From assembly GCA_013397695.1 (NCBI GenBank), contig VYZI01000169.1:57963-121962 (forward strand): a stretch of 64,000 nucleotides of DNA, in the 5' to 3' direction. The position numbers and the translations under genes are program-made. Positions 48,543-59,370 of the stretch are shown here, one piece after another (position 1 is the first letter of the stretch; the number at the start of each line of letters is the position of its first letter). The notes under the pieces were generated by a model. The model ran no database searches, had not been told where the DNA came from, and saw nothing but the letters and a program-made list of their open reading frames with translations. The stretch comes from Centropus unirufus. Its lineage: Eukaryota; Chordata; Aves; Cuculiformes; Centropidae.

Positions 48543-50658
48543 CCTTCAGCTAAAGATAGCTGAGCTCGTGACCGGCGCCTTTCAAAGGCATCCACGGGGC
48601 TCGGCTGCCCCCCCAAAACCCAGCCGGGCTCCAGCGTCCGGCACGGGTCACGTTGGAGATGCCCAGCTCTATCGCATCTCGTCCGACCGAGGATGCTCAG
48701 CCACCCTGGGGGAGCTGGGTTTCCTTCTCCCTGCTCCTGGGCATCCCTAAGGGGTGGTCCCCACCCTGGGGGGAGCAGCGCGTTTGTAGGGCTGGGAAGA
48801 ACAATTTGCCACACTATTCTTGTTTTCCTCTTAAAAAGTGGGGTTTATGACAACAGGGAGATATCCCATGGCAGCAAATCTCGGTGCTGGCCATAAGAAA
48901 GGGTCTTTGGTGCCCTTGAGCGTGGCCATGGGCACAGAGAGGTATTTATGGGGCCATTCCCTTTGTGTCCAGGGCGGCCCAGCAAGCAACTTCCATCCCT
49001 GGTACATGGAGCTACAAACCAGCCCGTGCTTCATCCGGGGATGCCGTGGTGAGAAAAGTAGAATTCAGCAACTTTCTTCTGACTGGGAAAAGTCCCCTCT
49101 GGCCGCAGGGCTCACCACCACCCCCAGCCTCCTGGAGAGGCTGATGCTCAAGTGTTATTTGTGGCACATCACTCATTTGTGCGCTATTCACGGCTTTTTC
49201 TGGCTAGAAATCCCATTTAAGCTCTGCCGTGGGGTGCCGAGCAGGGCTGGCAACTTGGCCTCCAATTCCCCCCATCACCACCTCCTGCTGCTCTTTACTT
49301 TTGATGGAAAATTCAATCCACCTGTTTTTTTTCCTCCCTCCTTAGCCCCTCATCCCAGCTGGGAGCTGCCATTGCTCCAGGATCATGCTCCCAGCAGGGT
49401 TCCCGAAAAAATCTCAGTTTAGAGGAGGAAGTCACAGCTTTGTCACTGATCCTGACGTGTACCTGGATAAAAATACCACATTTAGCTCTGGTTGCTTTTA
49501 AGCATCCTTGTCCTATGTCTTGGGGGTCTGGGGTCCCCGGAGGGGCTCTGCTTCCCACAGGGAATCCATCCCCATCCTCTTCATTCTCGCCATCCCTTGG
49601 GCTTGCAGGGACTTCCACACTCCCAGACTATTTTGAGAGGGTTTAAAAATATCCTCCCTGTATTCCCGGGCAATAATCCCAACGGCGCAGCAGCTCCGCA
49701 CGGCCAGGAGCAGCCTTCGCCCCCCCCCCCCAGCCCCGGGTCTGTCCCCTGCAGAACCCCCTTGGGGCCAGCCCGGGGGCCGCATCCTGGGCACTGAGCC
49801 CCATCCCAACTGGCTGCAATCACCATGACAACGCTGACTTCAGCCTCCACCACCTACTCAGGCTCGGAGCCCGCTGGGTGCCAGCTGATGGCTTGGTGCG
49901 GGCAGCAGCGGTGAGTGCTCCCTCTGCTTCCCTTCAGAATCACAACTTTTGGGTGGAAAAAGGGGGGGTTTTCCCCCCCTCTAAAGCCTTCTCCAGCAGC
50001 AGGAGGGGCTTAAATGCTTCTGATTGAGGAGGGCGAGCGGTGGGCGCGGGGGTGGCTGTGCCAGCAGCATCGCTGCTGCCTGCGGAAGGTGTCATGAGTT
50101 CTCCGGCCTCAGCCAGAGGAGTGGGACTGGGCTTTTGTTTGCTGGGGACACAGCAAGGTGCTGGGGACCCGGGCAGGTGCCAGGACACAATGAGGTGCTG
50201 GGGTCGCAGGGAGGAGGATGCTGAGCATGGGCACGACGGGTTTCAGAGCATCAGGTCCATGCCCAAAGCTTGGGGAGCTTGGGGCGCTGGTGTGTGCCCC
50301 GTCGAGGGGACATCTCCAGGATGGCCAGGACAGTGTCCAGCGTGGTGGCGGCGCAGCTTTCCTTACAAGGAGTTTGGCTGGGGCTGTGCTCGCCTCCGCC
50401 TGCCTCATTCATCCGCAGCCCCAGGAGCTCGGGGGCTGCTGCTCCGCTGGCCTCGGCCCCTGCCCAGCCCGGTGAGCCCCACATCCCCTCAGCCGTGGGT
50501 TTGAAGGTGGGAGGCTACGTTTCTCTTCTTTTTCTGGGCTGTGAAGGGGAGGCGGAGGGATGAGGGGGTCTCTGCTTGGGTGATGTGCTGCCTGCCCGCT
50601 TGGGATGGTGATGCCAGCCACCCTGGCTCCAGGATGCGGATGGAGGAGAATGGAGCTC

Positions 50659-51280
50659 CTTTCCTCCTCCTGCTGAGCTCCCCTTTCCTCCTCCTGCTGA
50701 GCTCCCCTTTCCTCCTCCTNNNNNNNNNNNNNNNNNNNNNNNNNNNNNNNNNNNNNNNNNNNNNNNNNNNNNNNNNNNNNNNNNNNNNNNNNNNNNNNNN
50801 NNNNNNNNNNNNNNNNNNNNNNNNNNNNNNNNNNNNNNNNNNNNNNNNNNNNNNNNNNNNNNNNNNNNNNNNNNNNNNNNNNNNNNNNNNNNNNNNNNNN
50901 NNNNNNNNNNNNNNNNNNNNNNNNNNNNNNNNNNNNNNNNNNNNNNNNNNNNNNNNNNNNNNNNNNNNNNNNNNNNNNNNNNNNNNNNNNNNNNNNNNNN
51001 NNNNNNNNNNNNNNNNNNNNNNNNNNNNNNNNNNNNNNNNNNNNNNNNNNNNNNNNNNNNNNNNNNNNNNNNNNNNNNNNNNNNNNNNNNNNNNNNNNNN
51101 NNNNNNNNNNNNNNNNNNNNNNNNNNNNNNNNNNNNNNNNNNNNNNNNNNNNNNNNNCTCCCCTTTCCTCCTCCTTTTCCCGGGCTCCCCTTTCCTCCTC
51201 CTTTTCCCGAGCTCCCCTTTCCTCCTCCTTTTCCCGAGCTCCCCTTTCCTCCTCCTTTTCCCGAGCTCCCCTTTCCTCCA
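50659..51280 (+). repeat. Pyrimidine-rich minisatellite 5' of RASL12, interrupted by a gap
   Basis: Left of the gap the unit is 24 bases (GAGCTCCCCTTTCCTCCTCC plus TGCT). Right of it the unit is 27 bases (same 20-base core plus TTTTCCC), with one GGGCTCC variant. The + strand is almost pure C/T, the - strand G/A. Periods are multiples of three, so long frames run through it, but these code only repeats such as EEERGAREK and are not genes. The array ends about 80 bases before the RASL12 ATG exon (acceptor at 51360). Confidence 0.9.
50720..51157. other. Assembly gap (438 N) inside the minisatellite
   Basis: Undetermined bases flanked on both sides by the same repeat core. The gap therefore hides more copies, and the true array length is unknown. 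Confidence 0.95.
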
Positions 51281-51368
51281 GGCTGGAGCACCCCATGAGC
51301 CGGGCGATGAGGTCCCAGCCTGGCACGGGTGCCCCATGTCCCTCCCGCTGTCTCCCCCAGGACAGAGG

Positions 51369-54119
51369 ATGTCCTCGATGTTTGGCAAGCCCCGAGCCGG
51401 TGGCGAGCGGCCGCTCCAAGCCCCCCTGGCCGAGTGCAACGTGGCCATCCTGGGGTGCCAAGGGGCTGGAAAATCAGGTGAGACGGGTGCCCTGATGCCA
51501 GGGGGTGGCCAGGCTCTGGGGGTGCCAATATCGGGGGGAAATCCCCACCTCACTCACCTCTTTCACCTCCTGCAGCCCTGACCGTGAAGTTTCTGACCAA
51601 GAGGTTCATAAGTGAATATGATCCAAACTTGGGTAAGATGCTTTCTCCATGCGTTTTGTTTTTTTTTTTCTCTCGTTGTACCCCATGAGCTCCTACAGAG
51701 CATCTTTCCCATCTCCTGCATTTCCCACGAATATGGGATTTGGGAGGGGGGTGAGAACCCAAACCGGTGAAAATGACATGAAAAACAATGGAAGGGCTGG
51801 ATTTGACCCAAAATCACCTGTAAAAACAGAGGTGAAAGCAGCGCTTTCTGCAGGCACAGGGGATGTCAGCTCCGCACACGGCCCCAAAAAACCCGAAACC
51901 TGAATTACTGGGGGGTCTCGGGGAGGACCTTGTGTCTCCTGCTCGTTCTGGGGGTGCTGGGCTGGGGCAGTGAGCGGGGATTACAGCGTGGGCAGCCCTG
52001 GGGGCTGTGTGATTTTTCAGCTCTGGGCATTGTTTTTTCCACTTGTTTCTGTAATTAATAAGTGTTTTCCTAGGCCTGACTCCAGGGTGCAGGGAAGGAC
52101 CATAAATGATTTATTGGGGACATTAGGGAGATATGGACTTTGTCCAGGAACTGACTCCGGCCCCTAATAACTCAGCGACTCTTAGGAAACAAGGATAAAT
52201 CCTTTCCTCCTCGGATCTTTTTTTGGGAACGCAGTTTCATCTTCCCACGTCAAAACCTTCGTGAAATCCACCCAGCAGGACCTGGCTGGGAGAAGGCATC
52301 TTGCTCCCAAGGGAATGGCTCAGCAGCTCTCCCTACCAGAATAAAGCGATGCTCATTTTGGCTGATTTATAGGGAAATGGCCCCATTGTCAAGCCCCCCG
52401 CCATTCGCTTTATCTTGCCCGGTCGTGGCAGGTAGATAAGGTCCAGGCTCCTTCCCTTCCTCCTTCTCCCGCAGGAGCCCACGCCTGCAACACACAGAGG
52501 GAAACAACTCCTCCTCGGTGGGTTTTCCCCCCCGGTTCCCCAAAATAATGTTCTGTCAGAGGGACCGAGGTGGAGGATGCTCTTCATCAGAGGCTATTTC
52601 CATGGTGTCCTGAGATATTCCCAGAGCTTTACCTGGCTTTGGTGAAGATGGGACGCCCCAGCCCATCCTCACAACCTCCTTCCTCCTTGCAGAAGACACC
52701 TACGCCTCGGAGGAGGTGGTGGACCAGCAACCTGTGCTGCTGAAGGTGATGGACACTGCCGACCAGGTGAGGCGTGGGGGGCTCCGATGGTGCCAAATAC
52801 CCCGAGGTATTCCCTGGAAGCACAGCTCAGCTGCTCCTCTCACCCCCAGGGAGGCCCTGGGAACTGCGAACGCTACCTGCGCTGGGCCAACGCCTTCCTC
52901 GTTGTCTACAGCATTGATGATAGGAAGAGCTTCGAGGGCTGCCAGCGCTACATGGAGGTCCTCGCCCTGCACGCCAGGGGCTGCCAGCGCCGCTGCCCCG
53001 CGCTCCTGCTGGGAAACAAGCTGGACATGGAGCAGTACAGGTACTGGGAGTGGGACAAGGCTGTCTTTTGCTGCTGGGGGAGAGCTCACGGGTCATCCTC
53101 CATCCTTCCAGCTGGGATGCAAACCCCAAATCTGATTTTTCTGGAGTTATTTCCACCCCTGTTGGTATTCACGGTGTCCTCCCGCTTGTCCAAGGCTCCT
53201 GCTCTCCTGCCTGCGGGATGATGTGTTTATTTTGAGCCCGTTGGCGCTTTCAGTGGGATGTTTTAGGGCATGGAAAGGCAGCATCACCCTCCCCGGGCAG
53301 GGCTTGAGCCTGCTCCGGTTCCTCATTCCCCCCTGGTTGTGCCCTTTCCCTGGAGCCCTTTCTCGCTCCATCCCTGCCGCCAGGACTGGGTGTCCCTGCT
53401 GTGTTTTTCTTGGCCTTTTGTACCGCTCTGGAGCTGTGCTGCGTGTTGGTCCCACGGGTCCTTGAGCCACGCTCGTTGCTGAACCCCCCTGTGCTCCCAG
53501 TATGGAAGCTTCCCCCTCCCCACAGCAAGAACCTGCCCCATCTCCTCCCCTATTCCCATTGCCTCCCTGTGTCCCCATGCCGGGAGCTGTTTGGTTCCCC
53601 AGGGAATCCCCATCGCTCCAGGATTTCAGGAAAGGCAAAACTCTGTTGGATCAACACCCTCTGCGTGTCCCATGCTGGGGAGGAGGCATGGGATGCCGGG
53701 GCCATCGTTCCATGCCAAGGGATGCTGCCCCCATCCCCTCTGCTCTCACCAGGCAGGTGTCCACAGCCGAAGGGATGTCCCTGGCGAGCAGGTTCGGGTG
53801 CCTCTTCTATGAGGTGTCGGCGTGCCAGGACTTTGCAGGGGTGCAGCACGTCTTCCATGAAGCTGTGCGGGAGGTGCGGCGGCAGGCAGAGCCGAGCCTG
53901 CCCGCCCGGCCACTCTTCATCACCGAGGAGCACCCACCCGTCGCCCTGCCCACCCGCCACGGCTTGGCCAGCTGCACCTTCAACACCTTCTCCACCGTCA
54001 ACTACAAGGAGATCCCTTCCGTGGCCCAAGCCAAGCTGGTCACGGTCAAATCCTCGCGGGCTCAGAGCAAGAAGAAAGCTCCCACGCTCACCTTGCTGAA
54101 AGGCTTCAAGATATTTTAG
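51369..54119 (+). CDS. RASL12: RASL12, Ras-like small GTPase family member 12
   Basis: Small Ras-family GTPase (also called RIS), related to the RERG/RASL11 group; its pathway is poorly known. Five coding exons (51369-51477, 51576-51632, 52693-52766, 52850-53040, 53753-54119) join in phase to 265 residues (human 266). The N-terminus MSSMFGKPRAGG precedes the P-loop GCQGAGKS (29-36). The effector region is RFISEYDPNLEDTY. G3 is MDTADQ (75-80), with Asp where Ras has Gly, as in human RASL12. G4 is NKLD (136-139) and G5 is FYEVSA. The tail holds FNTFSTVNYKEIPSVAQAKL and RAQSKKKAPTLTLLKGFKIF, closely matching human, with no CAAX box, so no prenylation is expected. An acceptor at 51360, eight bases before the ATG, implies an upstream non-coding exon. 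Confidence 0.97.
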
Positions 54120-54729
54120 GACGCGTCCTTGTGGGGGGCAGCGAGAGGACCCCTAGGCACAGCTCCACAAGGGCTGAGACCATCCGTGATGGCCTCGCCG
54201 CCACCGCAGCTGCTGGCAGGTGGTGGCCCTGGTCTCGGTGCTCAGGAAAAGGCTCTGGTGGCAATCTGGCAATCTGGCAAGCAGGTGGGGTGCCAAGAGG
54301 ATGGAATCAGCTGTGGCATCGCCCTACCAGCCCCCACCGCAGCTCTCATCCCCCCAGCCGACCTTGACTGTGGTGGTGGCTCCCTGTTCTCCTGCCTCCA
54401 CCAGGGGCCAGCCTGGAATTCTGTGCACATCCTGGAGGAGCTGGAGCTCCAGCCAGTCTGGATTTCTGTGCACATCCTGGAGGAGCTGAGGGCACCGCTG
54501 GGAGGGGGAGGAAGATCCCCAGGGCTCCCCAGCCAGCGATGGGAGACCAGGGAGGGGGAATTTATCGCTAACCAAGCAGGGAGGCACCCATCTCATTCTT
54601 CTCATGGGTCCCCTAACTGAGCAATAAGTAGGAGGAATTCCTATTTTTTAATCCAGATGAGAAAGGTGCAGATATTGTCCCTGCCAACTAAAGGCCTCAG
54701 GTGTCCTGAAACCAATTGCCACACATCGA

Positions 54730-54735
54730 AATAAA
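54730..54735 (+). terminator. Polyadenylation signal, RASL12 candidate
   Basis: AATAAA about 610 bases after the RASL12 stop. A second + strand AATAAA at 55132-55137 would extend the transcript into the antisense 3' UTR of the next gene. Confidence 0.5.
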
Positions 54736-54861
54736 TCACACCAAAATAGCTGGGGTTTTCCTCACCTTTTTACACGACAGTGTTCCTTTTCAAAGGCTTT
54801 GCAAGAAGAGATGCGTCACTGATGAGGACACGCTCTGAAAAACCTTTGTTTAGAATACTGA

Positions 54862-54867
54862 TTTATT
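54862..54867 (-). terminator. Polyadenylation signal, SLC51B-type gene candidate
   Basis: TTTATT on the + strand, which is AATAAA on the - strand, about 730 bases after the stop at 55598. Confidence 0.4.
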
Positions 54868-55517
54868 TCCAAAAATGTCTTAAATTATTTCTTGGCTTCT
54901 CCACGTGAAGGGAATCCTGAAGTGGAGCCTGCACCCAAGCCACAGCCAAGGGCTGCGCGTTCGGTTCCGTTTGCTGCATCAGGTTAAATGTCCTGCTTCT
55001 CCCTGGAGCTGCAGATACTCTGCAGAATCAAATAATCACGTGTATATCTGTACATATATATATATATGACCCTACTGACAGAGAGAGATATTCAATACAG
55101 GATTTCGATCAACCACTTTGGAAAGTATTTTAATAAAGACAATTTCTGAATAGAACAAAAGCGCCTCCGCTTCAGCGTGGCTGTTTTCCTGACGGGATGT
55201 GCTGCTGAGTTCCCTGCTGACCGCAGAAAAGCCTCCCACCTCCCACCCCAGCTCAGCTCCCACCCCTTGGCAGCAGAAGGAGGATGCAAAGCTGGCGTGG
55301 GAGAGGAGGCTGGAGGCACCTGAGTGTAGTGGGTGAAGAGCAGCCGGCCAGGAGCTGAAACGGGGGAGGCATGGGTCGGCCTCCAGTCCAGAGCCACTTC
55401 TGCTCATGCAGCTCTGCTGCCTTTTTAACTTCTCTCTTTTGTTTCCCCAGGCTAAACTGCACTTTTAAACTCCCATCGCTAGGATCTGAGACATTCTGAC
55501 ACGTCCCTTAGGGCCTG

Positions 55518-55585
55518 AATGGTTTTGACTCGCGGTTGATGATCTCAAAGGCCTTTTCCACCCAAGTGGTTCCGTGCTTCTCTGC
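55518..55585 (+). mobile_element. CR1 3' tail antisense in the SLC51B-type 3' UTR
   Basis: GTTGATGATCTCAAAGGCCT, then TTTCCACCCAAGTGGTTCCG. A diverged CR1 3' terminus whose end lies about 12 bases from the stop codon of the - strand gene. Confidence 0.7.
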
Positions 55586-55597
55586 CTTCAGCTGCTG

Positions 55598-58500
55598 TTA
55601 CATGGCATCCTCAGCGCTCCCTGTGTACAGCGACGTGATGGTCCCGTCCTTCCACTGGACCATCACTCCCCCTGAGCGCTGGTCCTGGAGCACTCGTTCC
55701 TGCTTCCATGGCTCGACCGGGCTGTATCCCTGCACGGGCATCAGGGCTTGCTTGGCTTCCAGCTCAGCCTGCTGCGCAGTTTGCACCATTTCTTTATACA
55801 GGTCGATCTTCCTTTTCCTGCAGGGAAGGCATAAAAAGGAAACGTGGAGTGAAGCAGAGAGCTCAGCTTGCATCTTGGGGCAGGCGCCCACCCCCAGTGA
55901 CGCTTACATCCATCCCATCGTACCCAGGACCTGGGGACACTTCAGCTGCTCACAAGCAAACCCCGCCAGCTGTGCTGGGTCTGGCAGAGAAGGACCTGGG
56001 GAGCAGGAGCCAGCAGGGGCCATGGCGGCCAACGGCAACAAAGTTGGAGAAGGGGCTGGAGAACAAGGGTTATGAGGAACAGCTGAGGGAACTGGGGTTA
56101 TTCAGCCTGGAGAAGAGGAGGTTGAGGAGAGACCTCATCCCTGCCTACAACTGCCTGAAAGGAGGGGGTGGAGAGGTGGGTGCTGGGCTCTGCTCAAGTG
56201 GCAGGGGATGGGATGAAGGGGAATGGCCTCAAGCTACACCAGGGTAGGCTCAGATTGGACATTAGGAAAAAAATCTTCACCAAAAGGGTCATCAGGCACT
56301 GGTAGAGGCTGCACAGGGAGGTGGTGGAGTCCCCATCCGTGGAGGAGTTTAAAAGACAAGGAGATGAGGTGCTCAGGGATCTGGTTTAGTAGTGGACAGG
56401 TACGGCTGAATTCAATGACCTCAAAGGTCTTTTCCAACCTGGTGATTCTATGGTTCTATGCGAAGTGTCCAAAGTGTTTGAGCACACACGGCTGTGGGGG
56501 TCACAGAACACAGCCCAAAGCAGGGCAGTGACACCCAGCAAGGCATCATTACAATGAGAGCACAGCAGACTTATAACATTAGCTCTTTTTCTCTCATTTT
56601 AAGATGAAAACTTTGAGACAGAGCTGAGTTTTCTTGCTGTGGAAGACAGTGAGCTGCTGCTCAGCTGCAGGGTTGTACGGCCCAGAGGAACATCATGCAA
56701 ATGCCAACAGGGAAAGGCTGAGGAGTCCTGCTCCAAGGTCCTATGTGCCCCCGTGCTTATAGGAGAGCATTGCACATATTTAATATCTCTTTCCCGTAAC
56801 AGCCCTGTTGCACTGTGCAGAGCTGCTCCAGATGCTTTAGTGGTGAGGATCCAGGGCCCAAAGAAGTGAAGTGGCTCATTCCAGGTGGCACACGAGGAGA
56901 GCAGAGTCAGGCAAGGTTTTACAATGAAGCACAGTCCAAAGGGAGTTGGTCTTTGCTTTTCCCCCCATCATTCAGGGCTTGTTCCTGCCCTGTATCTCAG
57001 ATTGCTGCCCTGCCCAAGGGTGTCTCAGTGAACCACTGCACACCAAAAGACCCCCAAATTTTCCTGACTCACTTGTTTCTCACAATGTTGATGCCCAGGA
57101 GGACAAGACCCAAAATCATAGCCATGAAGGAAAGCACAAGGACGGAGTAATTCCACGCTGATGCTGGGGAGAGCACAGAGAGGCAGTGTTAGTGCGCACA
57201 GAGCAGCATGGCCAGGCATTTCCAGAGGATCCTCAGCTCAGAGCACCATGCCTTGGCTGCTGGATGAGGGCAGAGTTGCTGGTGTCCAGCTCAGAACACA
57301 GAGCAGAGCCCCCAAGTCACATTTTTGGGGCATAACCTCAGGAATATCCCCCTCCCTGGGCAGGAGAATTACACAACTGCGTTCTGCTCTTCACAGCCTT
57401 GGGCTGTGTCTCTCACATCTGCCACATGTGGCTTCTCAGCCTGGCCTGAGGGTGGAAGCACGGCTGAGAGCTGCAGCATCCCATCACGAGCACTGCTAGA
57501 AGGGTCCCTCTGCTCTGCAGCCTTTCTTGCCATGCCAGGGCAGGTAGATTTTGCCCCCAGACGCTGGCTGGGGTGAGCAGTGCTGATGGCAGTGGATGCT
57601 CCATCCTTTATTTTTGTGGCTTTGAAGTTGATCCTCATGGTGCGAACCTGCTCATATTGATCTGCTCCCTCCACCTCGCTGCTAAAATCTCTGGTCATTC
57701 CAGTTATTTGCTCTCTTGGCAAAGGAAAGAGGCTGGAAAGAGGCTGAACTTCTCTCTGGAGGAGACATTAGCTCAGCAAAGCCTCAGGCTTCACCCACGT
57801 CCTGCTTCTTCTGGAGGTGAGACTGAGCGTTTTTGTATCTGGGATAAATCACCTCCTTGGGTAAATCCCTTCAGCATTTCCATTAGGCAGGAGGGTTAAC
57901 AGCCAAGGATTGTGTATCTCTACTACAATTCTGAACCCAAGAACATCAAAGGAACTTACGGTCCTCCGTGCGGAAGAACCAGAGCAGCCCCTCCAGCTCC
58001 TCTTGATCCATACCCAGCACAGAGGTTGCGTTGCCTGCAGTGTGGTCGTAGGCCTGGGTGCTGGCAAGGGCTGCAAAGAAGTACCTGGATTCCTCTGCCT
58101 TGGCTGTGGAGGAAAAGAGCAAAAAGCTTCAATGTTTGCTCACTGCAGTCCCTTGGGATGGAAACGTTCTTCCCCATGGCCCCCAGGTTGCCCATGTCTC
58201 TCCAAGCAGGGTCTGCAGCTGTGAGGGCACAACCTCAGCTCATGCGCTGAGAAGTGGAGGTTTCTGGCTCCCTCCTGTTGTGGTGGAGCATCCAGGATGC
58301 TGCCTGCGCCTTTCCACCCTCCCCAGCAGCGTACGTGCCGCTGGTCCCCAGGTGTGCAGCACTTACCTGCCTTCTCCTCGCACACGCTCCCGCCTGCAGC
58401 GTCCTGCCACTGGGCCTTGAGACCTCTCACGTTATCGAGAGCAACTCCTTTCCTGCTTGCCACCAGGTAGCCCTGGCTGCTGCCCAGGGGAGAGAGCAGC

Positions 58501-59309
58501 AAATTGGAGCAGTCCCAGCTCGTGGAGCTCAGGCTGCCGCAGTGACTTGTCTGCACTCTGCCAGCCTCCAGCACTGAGAGGCAGCTCTGCGTGCCGTGAT
58601 TCATCAAAGAATTGCCTTGCCAAGACCAGTCCTGGAAATCTGACTCTGGATTGCAGTCCTCCAGCAATAAATTCTCATCCATCTGGCTTGCTTGTAAACA
58701 CCGCTTGACTTTAGCATTTTTTATCAGGAAAGTTTCAGCGTCTGCAAAGAAACCACTGTGTGAGTGTGGGCATCACTTAAACACTGGACATAAACGTACA
58801 CGGCATGTTTAGGGCAGATGGGAATGACACCCAGCTCTGGAACTGGGGAACAATTTAGGGCAAAAGGCATTCAAGAGACAAACTGCCTTGACAGGGCTGT
58901 AGGACTCCAAGTTGAGCTTTCCTTAACCCACACTTCCCAGGAAGCAAGGCTGAAGCACATCCTTTCTGGATTCTGGAAAGAATCTGGAGCTTTCTGGTTC
59001 TGGAAAGCCCAGCTAGACTCTCCTTGGTACTGGTGCTGAGCTCTCTATGTGTAGCTGTTCCCTGAAGAAGAGATGAGGGTAAGCCCCTCTCCTAAACCTG
59101 ACTGTTTAGGCACAGCCCAGCTTAGCCGCTTCCCGCTGTTCCTGGACGGTGGGAGGCTGCTCTCCCGGATTGTTACAAGAGGCAGAGGAGGCTCAAAGCC
59201 TTTGGTGAGCCTAATCCCTGGCTTCTGCTTTCCCGCTGGAGAAAGACACCCTGATGTCTCTGAGCCTACCTCGCAGCAGGAAAAATGGGATTATCCAGAA
59301 GAACTTCAT
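55598..59309 (-). CDS. SLC51B: SLC51B-type OSTbeta subunit with N-terminal CysR lectin-like domain
   Basis: OSTbeta is the single-pass subunit that partners OSTalpha (SLC51A) in basolateral bile-acid and steroid export. Five exons on the - strand, 59309-59270, 58741-58367, 58103-57960, 57163-57073 and 55817-55598, join in phase to 289 residues. Residues 1-13 are a short signal peptide (MKFFWIIPFFLLR); an in-frame ATG at 59333 would lengthen it. Residues 14-138 form a CysR (ricin-B-like beta-trefoil) domain with six cysteines (C28, C43, C67, C81, C91, C134) spaced as in mannose receptor MRC1, including a WDC motif. After a linker with a possible N-glycan site (N163) comes the OSTbeta signature WFFRTEDPSAWNYS (180-193), a transmembrane helix (about 194-214), and a basic then mixed tail ending GSAEDAM. 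Human SLC51B (128 residues) starts just before WFFR and lacks the CysR part. The gene sits beside RASL12 as in human. The orthology call is firm for the last three exons; the fusion is inferred from phase and splice sites. Confidence 0.88.
56035..56462 (+). mobile_element. CR1 LINE fragment in the last SLC51B intron
   Basis: GGGGCTGGAGAACAAGGGTT, TTCAGCCTGGAGAAGAGGAG, GACCTCATCCCTGCCTACAA, GGCCTCAAGCTACACCAGGG, TCAGATTGGACATTAGGAAA, then TTTTCCAACCTGGTGATTCT and ATGGTTCTATG at the 3' end. It is one of the best-preserved copies in the window. Confidence 0.92.
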
Positions 59310-59370
59310 ATTTGTATGTGCATCTGGCATGGATCGCACCTTCACCAGGGCTTCTTCAGTGCGCAGATGC

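Larger units (their letters stand above)
48411..51368. other. KBTBD13 / RASL12 divergent upstream region
   Basis: About 3 kb shared by two genes transcribed away from each other. Contents: a TATAAATA element at 48535, generally GC-rich sequence, a poly-C tract at about 49720-49732, a strong free splice donor at 49911, and the pyrimidine-rich minisatellite with a gap at 50659-51280. No coding gene is recognised. Long frames on both strands across the minisatellite are repeat artefacts. Confidence 0.55.
54120..55597. other. RASL12 / SLC51B tail-to-tail 3' regions
   Basis: The 3' UTRs of two converging genes. RASL12 signals: AATAAA at 54730, and a further one at 55132. SLC51B-type signal on the - strand at 54862-54867. 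A 28-base pair of direct repeats (TCTGTGCACATCCTGGAGGA units) occurs at about 54413-54489, and a TA run at 55055-55068. No extra gene is recognised. Confidence 0.55.

Noticed and set aside
50409..51581. Frames of about 340-350 codons on both strands across the RASL12 minisatellite
   Set aside because: They are a product of repeat units whose length is a multiple of three, and they run through 438 undetermined bases. The peptides are pure repeat.
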